Shown here: positions 11,257 through 21,484 of the stretch, one piece after another
Layout: every line of letters starts with the position of its first letter
How positions within the stretch are numbered: the first letter of the stretch is position 1
Assembly: GCA_012274445.1 (NCBI GenBank)
Contig: JAAROD010000015.1
Location: 496,001-560,000, forward strand
Direction of reading: 5' to 3'
Source: Sclerotiophoma versabilis
Taxonomy: Eukaryota > Ascomycota > Dothideomycetes > Pleosporales > Didymellaceae
Length of the DNA stretch: 64,000 nt
Notes under the pieces: model-generated
What the model was told of the DNA's origin: nothing
The model's database searches: none
The model's input: the letters and a program-made list of their open reading frames with translations, nothing else
Position numbers and translations under genes: made by a program

Positions 11257-13244
11257 ATGGAAGAAGTCGACTTGGTGGTTGTAGGAACGGGTAGGTTGCG
11301 CGTCGGTTCTTTGATCTTTTTTTCTGCTTTGTAGTGGATGAGTGCGCTCTTCTATGTCTGTTCAAGTTTTGCGGATGGGCCCAGCCTTATCTGTGGTCTC
11401 ACTTCAAGATCCTTTTCGAAGCCGGGTGCAACCACACCACATGGCGCCTAGTGGAGTAGTTTTTATGCTCCTGCAAACCCTATAATTTGTGCCTTACGTT
11501 GGAGATCGTACAGGGGAACATCGCGACACACTTGCAGTCTGCCCATGCGCAATACTGACATTAACTCTCAGGTTGGTACGGCCTGGCAGCAGCAAAAGCA
11601 TACATCGAGCTCCATCCAAATGAAGAGATCGTCGTGCTCGAAGGCGGCCTTAGTATCGGCGGTGTCTGGAGTCATGAGCGCCTCTATCCCGGTCTGAAGT
11701 CCAATAACATGCTCGGCACTTATGAGTTCAGCGACTTTCCTATGGACACTGCGACTTTTGGTGTGAAGCCAGGCGAGCACATTCCAGGCTCAGTTCTTCA
11801 CAGGTATTTGACATCTTTCGCAAAGGAGTTCGGTATCTATTCTCGTACTCGATTAAACACTCGAGTCGACTCTGCTGAAGAGAACCTCGAGACCGGCAAT
11901 TGGACTCTCAACACGCGAAACACATTGACCGGTGAAAAGGCACCTCTACACACGAAGAAGCTTATTGTTGCTACTGGACTTACTTCCGAGCCTAATGTTC
12001 CAAGCTTCGTTGGAGAGGCAGACTTTAATGCCCCAATCTTCCACTCTAAAGACTTCCGTGAGCGAGCTGACACTCTTACAACGGCTCGCAATGTCGCAGT
12101 CTTGGGAGGTGGCAAGAGTATGTGGGATGCTGCATATGCGTACGCCAGCGCTGGAGTTTCAGTCGATATGATTGTCCGCAAGAGCGGTCGTGGGCCCGTA
12201 TGGATGGCGCCAGCGTACGTGACACCGCTCAAGAAGTGGTTGGAGAAGCTCGTTCACACGCGTTTCTTGACATGGCTGAGCCCTTGTATCTGGGGCGACG
12301 AAGACGGTTATGGAGGCATTCGACGCTTCTTGCACGGCACTTGGCTGGGACGCAAAATCGTCGACACTTTCTGGGGCATCCTGGGAAGCGACGCGATCGA
12401 CCTCATGGAATTCAACAAACATCCAGAGACTAAGAAACTGATCCCCTGGCACTCAGCATTTTGGGTCGGAAGCGGCCTCAGTATCCGCAACTTCCCAACA
12501 GACTTCCTCGAGTACATCCGCAACGGCCAAGTCCGCGTCCACATCGCAGATGTCACACACCTGTCCAACAATACCGTCCACCTCTCCTCTGGCGATTCCA
12601 TCAAAGCAGATGCCCTGTTCTGCGCAACGGGCTGGAAATCGCGTCCACCCATCAACTTCCTCCCATCCGGGCGCCTATCTGAACTCGGTGTCCCGTACTA
12701 CTCCGCAAAGCCAAATCCGCTCATCACAGAAGCCGACTCTCTTATCTTCAACAAATTCCCCCGTCTCCGAGACCAGCCCAACGTTTCCAAGTCGATTCGC
12801 AGTGAGACGGACGTGGAAACGCCGAACCAGCCGTTCCAGCTCTACCGCTTCATCGCGCCGCCGGCGACACTTGCGAAGCGAAACATTGCTTTTGCTGGTA
12901 TGATCTCAACCGTTAGTACCTCGATCTGCGCTCAGGCACAGGCGCTCTGGATCTCCGCCTACTTCGATGGCAAATTGGACCGTGTGTCCACTTCAGAGCA
13001 GGCGCGCTGGATCACCACGCTTCATTCTAGGTTTGGCCGGTGGAGGTACCCCTGCGGATACGGTGCGAGGCTACCAGACTTTGTGTTCGACGCCGTGCCG
13101 TATCTGGACATGTTGCTCAAGGATATTGGGCTGGAGAATCACAGGAAGAGCGGGAAGATTGCGGAGTGGACGGAGCCGTATGGGCCGGAGGACTACAAGG
13201 GGTTGACGGGAGAGTGGGCGAGGAAGCACAGTGCCGATCTGTGA
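11257..13244 (+). CDS. flavin-containing monooxygenase (FAD/NADPH)
   Basis: Two exons, 11257-11290 and 11572-13244, give 568 aa. The first exon encodes the start of the FAD-binding fold, and splicing completes the dinucleotide motif VVVGTGWYG (GxGxxG, residues 10-15), followed by LEGGLSIGGVW. A second nucleotide-binding motif (VAVLGGGKS, near residue 190) should bind NADPH. These are the features of class B flavin monooxygenases, which oxygenate N, S or carbonyl groups in small molecules. The substrate cannot be read from sequence. The 281-nt intron is unusually long for this window, and I saw no extra exon inside it. The gene is 103 bp from the opposite-facing MFS transporter gene, and both point toward each other. 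With the sulfotransferases downstream it may belong to one biosynthetic or detoxifying set (inference). Confidence 0.9.
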
Positions 13245-13346
13245 GTGAAGGAGTGAAAGAGTAAAACAAGAGAGCGAGAGATGCAGATTCCATCATTCGT
13301 TCAGGCTGTGTAGCCTTCATGCTATGTAAGATACCAGGCGTGTAAC

Positions 13347-15089
13347 CTAGCCCCTATTTCGGTCATCACTATTCTCATCTTCCTGAAGTACTGCTTCATA
13401 CCCTGATCCGTTCTTAACCCAAACGCTCGCAATACATCCCAATGCACTAATGCTCGCAATAGCCCACCATCCCAACCCAACGATGCCCTTCTCCAACCCA
13501 AGTCCGAACCAGTACCCTCCCGCTACTGGACCTAATGTCCGCATCGCAGAGCTCACACTCTGCCCAACACCATGAATGGTGCCCAGAACGCTGGGATGGG
13601 GACTTGCATTATTGACCAGGATAATAGCAGCCGGTAGTGCGAATGTGCGGGCAGAAACCTGCAACGTGAGAACCAGAGAGATACCGAGCCAGATCAGCAG
13701 ACCCGATGCTGGCTGAGACGGGGCGCTCGCCGACGGGAGCAAAGCAAGGTAAGGCGCAAGGAAATATGCCAGAGGGAATAACATCAGTGAATAGCGGAAA
13801 CACCGCATTAGCCCGAAGCGCGAGTTTGCCCACGGGTACAGCAGGATTTGTAGAGCAAGGCCGACAATGCCCAGAATGGCTAGCGACGAGCCGAGTAGAG
13901 ATGGCGAGAAAGACAGACCGCCCGTGAAGTGTATAGCATTTGTGCTGGTTGATTGGTCTGGTGTGTCGCGCGGTGTGGAGAGGAAGATTATCCACAGGCC
14001 GGAGAAAGCACCCATATGCAGGTCGAATATCGCAACGCTGAGAAGGGTCCACAATACGTTCGGTGTCCAGATCCTTGAAAAGGGTAATCGTGCTGACTGG
14101 TATCCATTTGTGCCGCGCTTTTCGGAGATATTGCGCGCATTCTGACCGTTACTGCCACGCAGGACGGTGACAATACCCCGACACATGTCCACCATTTGAT
14201 CCATAAACGATCGATCGTACCTCTTCGTGGCCAGTGTCTCTTCGAGAAATGTAACAACCAATCCAGCTTCCATAAAGAGAAGAACAGTACATAGCAGACT
14301 GGGCAGTGCGTATGGAAAAGCTTCGAGGAGACCCGACGCATGCGTGCCGCTGAACATGTGCGGGTAGGATGACACAGGATGGACTAGAACGCCACCCACA
14401 ACTGGACCGAGTATATTGGCAACATTGAATGCGACCGGCAACAGCAAGAACGCCCTCGAGTGCCACTTCTTATCCACGCTTTCTGCGACCATGGTCCTGG
14501 CTGCGCCAACAGTGCCATTGACAGCACCCCCAAGCACCCTCCACGTCACCATCTCGACAAAACTCCGGCTGAAAGCCACGCCAATGCAGCTCACACCAGT
14601 CCCCAGAAGCCCAATGAGCAGCACCATCCTCCGCCCAACGAGCGGTGAGTCTGCAGCGCGGCCCCAGAGGATGGAAGTGACGATTTGCGCGAACGTGAAA
14701 GAGCCTTGTAGCACGCCTGCCTGGTAAGAGAGGGAAGCGGCGGGGATGCCGATATCAAAGGAGCGAAGTTGTTCGACCATGTAGGACTGAAGGGAAGCCA
14801 TTTGCCAGAAGTCAACGAGTCGTGACATCGCGAGGACAGCCAAAGCTCTTTTGTTCGGCATATTGAGCCATGTTGGCTCGACCTCGTTGACTGCTTTCTC
14901 ACTCGAGCTTTCCACGTCGTATGTAGGGCCATCCGGTTCCGTAATCAATATGGTAGGCGTTGTGGGTTGGCGCGGCGAAGGTAAAGGGAATTGTGTCGAC
15001 TCTCGGCGTTGGTGCAGCGACCTGCGCGCATTTGAGCTTACATCTGTAGAGGTGCTTTTTTGTCGAGTGTGGAAATTGCTCAATATCAT
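13347..15089 (-). CDS. MFS transporter, drug:H+ antiporter / ZIF1-like type
   Basis: A single exon encodes 580 aa from the ATG at 15089. A long basic cytosolic N-terminus of about 75 residues precedes the twelve-helix MFS core. Conserved signs are RLVDFWQMASLQSY at helix 1, the loop 2-3 motif variant WGRAADSPLVGRR, and the helix 4-5 stretch RVLGGAVNGTVGAARTM. This pattern matches fungal transporters related to yeast YCR023C and plant ZIF-like carriers, a DHA1 subgroup of proton-coupled exporters at the plasma or vacuolar membrane. The substrate is unknown. The gene lies between an oxygenase and two sulfotransferase genes, so export of a modified metabolite is a fair inference. A 77-codon frame lies just upstream on the same strand. 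Confidence 0.9.
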   Translation of the reverse strand: MILSNFHTRQKSTSTDVSSNARRSLHQRRESTQFPLPSPRQPTTPTILITEPDGPTYDVESSSEKAVNEVEPTWLNMPNKRALAVLAMSRLVDFWQMASLQSYMVEQLRSFDIGIPAASLSYQAGVLQGSFTFAQIVTSILWGRAADSPLVGRRMVLLIGLLGTGVSCIGVAFSRSFVEMVTWRVLGGAVNGTVGAARTMVAESVDKKWHSRAFLLLPVAFNVANILGPVVGGVLVHPVSSYPHMFSGTHASGLLEAFPYALPSLLCTVLLFMEAGLVVTFLEETLATKRYDRSFMDQMVDMCRGIVTVLRGSNGQNARNISEKRGTNGYQSARLPFSRIWTPNVLWTLLSVAIFDLHMGAFSGLWIIFLSTPRDTPDQSTSTNAIHFTGGLSFSPSLLGSSLAILGIVGLALQILLYPWANSRFGLMRCFRYSLMLFPLAYFLAPYLALLPSASAPSQPASGLLIWLGISLVLTLQVSARTFALPAAIILVNNASPHPSVLGTIHGVGQSVSSAMRTLGPVAGGYWFGLGLEKGIVGLGWWAIASISALGCIASVWVKNGSGYEAVLQEDENSDDRNRG

Positions 15090-15157
15090 CTTGAACACTC
15101 CTTGCTGTAACGACTGGTGTGTAGAAACGCCCCTCCTACAATTACTGCCCTCAAGCT

Positions 15158-15391
15158 TCAGTACAGACCATATATCTCAAATACAGGCCGGTTGTATCGC
15201 GTTACGGGCGAGCAACCTCTGGGGAATTCCTGTGCATGGGCTGCTTCCTGCGCAGCAGAAAGGTAACCTGAGATTGCAACAATGTAGTCCTGAATACGTG
15301 GCAGGACGAATATAAAGTACAAAACAACAAGTATGAAAGCGACTGCGTGGGGTATGTACGAGACAATCTTGTCGAAACGTTCAGAAGACAT
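15158..15391 (-). CDS. possible small membrane protein or uORF of the MFS gene
   Basis: An ATG-started frame of 77 codons lies on the same strand as the MFS gene, and its stop is 68 nt before the MFS start. The N-terminal part has one strong hydrophobic segment (HAVAFILVVLYFIFVLP) after a short charged head. It could be an independent small single-pass protein, a long upstream reading frame in the transporter's leader, or chance. No family is recognised. Confidence 0.3.
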   Translation of the reverse strand: MSSERFDKIVSYIPHAVAFILVVLYFIFVLPRIQDYIVAISGYLSAAQEAAHAQEFPRGCSPVTRYNRPVFEIYGLY

Positions 15392-15946
15392 ATGTAAACA
15401 AACTGGAGAAAGATTGGGGCAATGAATGGTGTATGCTCGGAAAAGACGGCAGTTATCGAAGCTTGATTGCTGAAATGAAGCAACTTGGAAAGGGAATACA
15501 AGAAGACGTGTACAGACAAGCTTTCATCCACATCGCTCCACCTCAGCGTTACCCCAGCCTGTTGGTGTTGCGAAGACGCGGCTGGTTGGTTGGTGAGGCT
15601 GCGTCACGGGTGGGGCAGCCTTCTGATGTTCAGGCAAGTGGAGACTTCCTGAAACCCATTGACCGCGTTTGATCAACAAGGGTGTGTATCGAAATCGTCA
15701 AGTGTTGTACGCGTCGTGTTCGGCCTGTTGCGCCTCTTCATTTTGAGTGTTACCGAATCTGGGGTTGAGGTGCGATGTCCAAATGCGGCCACATGTGAAG
15801 ATTTCAGCATACGGCTAGTTGACTTCGCGTGTTAATGCGATGCACGTTTCAGTCTACAAGTTCAGGTAACCAACCATTACTTTGTTGCAGATTGCATCGA
15901 GTGAGAAGTACAATAGAAATGCGTTATTTTGCGCATGTCAATCCCG
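15392..15946. other. intergenic region, nothing recognised
   Basis: About 555 bp between the small membrane frame and the ASST stop codon. It holds only short frames without protein-like composition and should contain the MFS promoter. Confidence 0.4.
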
Positions 15947-17922
15947 TTACGTGCTGTCTGTTGTCTCCAACTTGTGGTACTCTGTATCAGAACGTCTGCC
16001 TCCTTCAGATCTACCGCCCAAAAAGCCTGGTACGAACGATAAAAGACGGTCCTGTCCAACCACACTGAGTCTAGCCAGCCTCCTTTTGCCTAGCATGAAA
16101 GATAAGCCTCCAGCAATGAGGAGAACCAGAACTGCTGGGATTGTCCAAGTCGACAGCGACCACCCACGGACAGTGTACTTGAGAACCGGGTAGTAGTTGA
16201 CCGTGTTAACACCTAGGTCCTTTGTATAATTATCGCCGCGATCGCTAACCTCTGGCATTGTCTTGTTGAATACCTCGCCTTCTTGGAGAGGTGTAACATC
16301 GTCGCATCCACGTTCGTCGCAACCGGACACAATCAGATCGGAAGGCACAAAGGTCTTGACAATGCTTGACCGTCCGCGCTTCAACGGCTTGCCGTTAACA
16401 TCCAGCGCCTGAGCATACGCCCAGCCTGTTGAACCCGTGAGCGTGTATTCCGTCTCGAAGCCAGTCTTGTTGGCTGTGCCGGTAAGCGACCAAGGTCCAG
16501 TTGACGAGTTTGCCGTGTAGAAGTTCCAGTAGCGCACTTCCGTTGCACCGTTCCAGCTTACATAGAACACCATGTTTGAAGCTCTGGATCTGGTGCGAGA
16601 GTAGGTCCAAAGGCTTGGTGTAGATAAAGGCTCGCCTTTCCAGACATACTTGTTGCAGCGATACATCATCACGTCGCTTTCGCGTTGAGCTACCTTTCCG
16701 TACATCACAGCTTCGCCGCTGGGCAGATGCTCGGAAAAGTAAGCGTGATCACCCCAACCAATGAAGACGTTGTTCTCGGGCAGAATCTGCATATTACCCT
16801 GCGAGCCAGACAGAACCCCTTCCTCTTCTGGTGCTCGCCATTCGTGAAGCTTGCTTGCAGTGCGTTCCACGTGATTGATACCGATGAGCATGCCACGCGA
16901 CTCTTGATTTGTGATGTTGAAGGTGTTGCTTGCGTTGTCGAACAAGCTGATTACTGTGTGCGTCGCATTCTCTCTGAAGAACAGCGCGTGGTGTTGGCTT
17001 GAGAAGTGTAGGTCGACGTTCTTGAAAGTTGGGTTTGCGCCGTTGAGCTGCCAGATTACATGGCCAGTCACGCCAGAGATCTTGTAGACTGCACCCACAT
17101 GTCGAGCAGAGATCAGATAGTCGCCATCAGTGTTCTTGTCGATCGAGTTGATGTGGAAAAAGTCCCACGGTGTATCTCTTGTCATCCCGTCTCCACTTGT
17201 ATCGGTGCAGTCGATGCATGTATAGGAGAAGCTGGGAGCGATGTGGTCTAGGGCACGCCACTCAAAAAGCAGCTCTCCAGTCTCAACATCAATTTCTTGG
17301 AACAAGCTGTCGTGAATCCAACCGAGGCCAGGACCGAGACCAAACGCACCCAGATCGTACTGTCGAGGTTGATAAATTGTAACCAACGCTCGCCTGCCGC
17401 CATCGATCAGTCGGAACTCGTGCATATCCATCTGGGTTGCAGCACCGACAGCTTCCACAGTACGCATAACACGATAATTCTTGTTCATGATAACGCCATG
17501 TCCGCGCGCCCATCCGTGGTGCTGATGCCCTTGAAAGAAGCAAATGTGGTCTGCGCCCTGATATTCACAGACATGTGGATTATGGGCTGTTGAGCCACCT
17601 TGTGTACCTGCACTAGTCCAGACAAGTTGTCCATTGTTGTCGTAAATGTACGGTCCGGGGTCTGTATTTCGGTATGGTGCAAGGAAGATGTAACCTGGGG
17701 CAAGAAGTTCCGGTCTGAGGATGTCAAACTTGATAATGGGAGCGTGGAGATCCGGCCGCTGATAGTACCATCAGACAGGTACTACAATGTCTCGTATTTG
17801 TGTGGACTTACCGATCGGAAAATCGATGTTGGGGAAGTCGTGTTGTCTAGGTCTGCTTCCACTGGGCCTAGAAGAACGCAAAGAGCGGCACAAACGCTCG
17901 ACAGATATTGAAACGACAGCAT
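15947..17922 (-). CDS. arylsulfotransferase (ASST-type), secreted or membrane-anchored
   Basis: Two exons, 17922-17812 and 17758-15947, give 640 aa. Exon 1 encodes a signal peptide (MLSFQYLSSVCAALCVLLG, cleavage probably after VEA). The catalytic body has features of the fungal ASST family, a PLP-independent beta-propeller-like fold: RPELLAPGYIFLAPY, GPYIYDNNGQLVWTS, NPHVCEYQGADHICFFQGH, GHGVIMNKNYRV, the central WDFFHINSIDKN stretch with its conserved His, and DLHFSSQHHALF. Bacterial ASST transfers sulfate between phenolic esters through a His intermediate and needs no PAPS. Near residue 575 there is one transmembrane segment (IPAVLVLLIAGGLSFML) and a basic cytosolic tail, so the enzyme probably faces the lumen or exterior. 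Biochemistry of the fungal branch is poorly known. The gene is a neighbour of a second, unrelated sulfotransferase in the same orientation. Confidence 0.88.
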
Positions 17923-18733
17923 CACTACTCAAACGGTAACAGAAAGTGCAGAACTCTAATGGGAAGGACAGAAGAAGATCTCGTAAACGGTTTTCACCTC
18001 AGATGCTTACTCCTGGACATACTTGACCCATGATGCCTGCTCGCGGTGCTCCAGCCATATCTACTAGAACGCGTCTTCTTTCTACGCATTGTGCATGGTG
18101 GCATGTCAAGCTTTGCGGGCAATGTCAATGTGGAAGGGAAGCTTGCGTGTACCGTGGAGACGTTTCATGACTCTTGTGACAATGCTGATCTGCGCGGAAC
18201 GTAGCGTTTCAGAAAGACCCATGCTTTAGTTGGTGCTGATGAGCGGGTGCGTAATTAAGCCTGCTGTCGTCGCGTCTTGGCGTTGTCGTCGGCTGATCGT
18301 TCGGATGCTCGCCAGACTCCACAACAGACAGCACTTAGTGGCTCGTTGGCTTGTGTGCGGTCGTTACGATGTTGGTGCACAGCGAGGGACGCGTCTGTTT
18401 CGCGCAATTCAATGGCTGGGAAAGCGCACTTGGAAAAGTGGGTCTTGGACATCATCAAGATCTACCAAGTCGATATCGAGGCCTTTGCGCATAATGAGAT
18501 AGGAGGAACATTGTCTCGATACGTCAATTTAGTCGGAGCTCAATATGTGCAACGGCAATGTAATCATTGACGCAAGGACGACGATAGATAGGATGAATTT
18601 CATGGGGGAAAAGTTCATCTCAGATGCAGAGGATATATGTGCGAAACCCATCAACGCCAGCCTCGCAGGCCCCGGATCTTTCCAAGGGTAGACAGTATCC
18701 TTAAATCCAGCAACTCTGGGTAACAGCAAGAAA
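17923..18733. other. intergenic region, no supportable gene
   Basis: About 810 bp between the ASST start and the sulfotransferase stop. Several short overlapping frames exist on both strands, none with family features. It should contain the ASST promoter. Confidence 0.4.
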
Positions 18734-19780
18734 TCAAGCGCGCAGGAGACCTGTTAACGACGGAAATCTCCGTCCAAGACCAAGCTTGTGCATAGTCGCA
18801 CTGGCACTCAGCACCGCCGCAAGCAACCCACCACCCATAACAAACCCGCGGAAAAGGACGTTGCACATCTGCGCCCTGTTCCTCGCTTTGCATCGGTCGA
18901 CGAAGCCATCTGTATCATTGACATGCGGGAACTTCTTGCCCTTGGGAACAGGCACCTCGAGGAACTCGCACAGCGGCTCCCATCCCTGGCCCATCTTGTA
19001 CTCGAGCAGGTTCTCCGGTGGTACGAGTGCTCGTATCTCAGCGTAGTAGTCGTTGAAGACTTGCTTGCCGTACTTTTTGAAGTCGCCTTTGAAGAAAGTG
19101 GACCAAAACTTGTGCAGCATGGGCTGATAAAGACCAGCGCCCCAATCCCATTGTGCGACGAATTTGAGCTCGAGGTCATTGGCTCGCCAGTCTACTGTTT
19201 TGAGTGTTGATCTATCATGAGATCAGTATCGGTGTGGCTGGATGCAGGAGAGGAAAGACTTACGCGTACCAGGAGTCTACATCTCTTGTTGTGATGAGAA
19301 CCTTCGCCTCAGGGTAGGCTTCGATGAGCTCTTTTGCAAAAGCAACAGCAGGCCAATCACATACGGCTTGGCAGTGTCCTGTTAATCGTAAGCTTGACTG
19401 ACAAATAGTACATAGTGATGTCTTCTCCTACCAAGCAGCTGATCCCATTGTTCCCGACCGAACTCGCCTTCTTCGTCGAACTTGGCTGCAAATGCATCTT
19501 GCCACATCAAACAGTCTGGCGGGTTCTCCACGCTGGCAGACATCATATGGTAAGTGTCTGTGAAACCGAGCTCTTGGAGAGCGGATCGGAGAGCTGCTGC
19601 AGATCAGCAAACCAGCGTCGCATATCGAGTCTCGGATATCTCACATGCTGTGCCTGTTCTCCCTAGGCCTAGGGCCAGAACGCGCATTGGAACCACTCGT
19701 TTGCATTGTCTGCGGTCAATGTCCGTATCCGCTGTGAAGATGTCGGTGACGGGTTTGGGGGTATACAGTTGATTCGCCAT
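18734..19780 (-). CDS. P-loop sulfotransferase family protein with C-terminal anchor
   Basis: Four exons, 19780-19645, 19596-19432, 19378-19264 and 19211-18734, give 297 aa. After a 30-residue lead comes MRVLALGLGRTGTAS, the PAPS/phosphate-binding P-loop, whose last residues are joined across intron 1. Further family signs are ALQELGFTDTYHMM, the segment VLITTRDVDSWY (the 3'-phosphate-binding region in this family), and the acidic-aromatic tail WEPLCEFLEVPVP. This is the fungal branch now called Sulfotransferase_4. PAPS-dependent sulfation is expected, but the acceptor is unknown and some members have no shown activity. A hydrophobic segment near residue 270 (VMGGGLLAAVLSASATM) suggests a tail anchor. 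All four exons are frame-consistent. The gene shares strand with the neighbouring ASST gene. Confidence 0.88.
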
Positions 19781-21484
19781 GCTGCCAAGTTCGCTTGTAA
19801 GCTACTGTATGTATGAAGAAAGTGTTCGGCTGAGGACTATGGTGAAGAGAGTTAATTCTCGACATGCAGGACGATTGGATTAAAGTCTGAAGAGCATGAT
19901 TCGTGCGTCCCTCTCAATTCAACCCATCCCGTCATTCTACCTCCTCAATCTGAGTGACCGCGTGGACATGTCTGCGTTCGCCGTACGTGCACCCCGGCAG
20001 GCCTCGTAGATACATTCGTAGATAAAGCATTCTAATGTGGATCTTAATTAGCAGACCCCGGTTTCAGATGCAGATTGATGAACGGGGGCAAAAGCTGTGA
20101 CAAGTGCTTGTATGGTGCGTATTGTTTGACGTGTGTCAAACAGATCCACTGATTTCGATCGCTCGGTGGGTATCCGTGGAGCAAGCCAGGCTATCATCCC
20201 TGCTCCTCCTGTGTCGTAGATAGACCCACCCCAAGATGGTATGCTCAGTCCCCCATAGTGGCCAGCTATTCATCTTATCTGATGGGGATACGCGTCCAAT
20301 GCCGTTGCTGTCGTCGTTGCCCCATGTCGGTGCTGCAAAGTTATGCACCCCGTCTTTGCGTATGAACATGATGTACCCATCTTCGTCCTGAACAAGGCGG
20401 ATCGACTCTTTTCAAAGGTGCCTTGAGTGAACTATAACTCGTCTGGTGCGGATAGAGGTTTGATGTTATGTCCGGCGTTGGCGATGGTGATTCCGTGGTT
20501 GATTGACGCGTAGCATGAAGCAAGCGGCCGAGGGAATGTCAATATATGATCAGCCGTACAATAACAGGTGGATGTGTTTCGGCACGTCCCAATGGCAAAG
20601 GATGGGTCTTTCGAATTTATATCAATATCGGTATTTACACGTTATTAGGTGCGAGCATGTCGTGCTCGGTATCCTGGTTGCGGGCACGCGTCGCGACCGC
20701 TCCTGCTCGGCGTCATAGATCACAGGAGTTTGTGCAGTCCCATGAGCTTACACCTCGATCCTATACTTATAAGTGCTGACGCAGAATTTGGTGGGAGTTG
20801 CCTACTAGAGTTACTAATATAGGTCCGCGTATGTTGGGGTGTATTGGTTAGTAAGTTGAGGTCGACATTTGCAAGAAAGTATATTGAATATACGTGCTTT
20901 TGCTTCCAAACCACAGAACAGCAATCATGTCGAAAATTCACCACATGTTAACAACGACTCGAACCACGCTGAAATTACACACAAGTGCTCAGAGTATCGG
21001 TTCAAAGATACTGTGAAGGATTTAATACGATCTGAATGCTATTGACAGAGCTAGTGCGATCAGTTGTTGCACATGTGGTGTGACAGGCTGTGTCGAATAA
21101 CCCAGTCTGGAGTTTTCATGATCAGATAGAACAAAAGAGCGGCAAAGGGAAAGTATGATGGGTGCTACTACATTTTCTTTTGGGAGCAGACCAACGCTCA
21201 GCGCCCAATGCGCATGCATGCTTCGTCAGGACCAATCCCGCCGTTACGCTACGAGCGCACAGCATATGCTCGCGGAAGAAGGTATATCAAACGCCATAAT
21301 GTGCCCGGCATGCATGAGACCATCATGAATCGTGACCGGTGTCCTATGCCTGCACCCGAGGACTCCAAATAATCATACAAACAACACCACCCAGATGCAA
21401 ACCAACGAACGGTAAAGCTACACACAGCGGTGTCGAGGCGGAGGCTACAGTAAGAAGAAACGATGATGCGAAGAAGCCGATGAC
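19781..21484. other. 1.7-kb intergenic region, no supportable gene
   Basis: Frames are short. A minus-strand stretch around 20136-20430 reads as DEDGYIMFIRKDGVH and onward for about 80 residues with protein-like composition, but I could not find a start, splice partners or a family. It may be a relic or chance. Confidence 0.4.
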
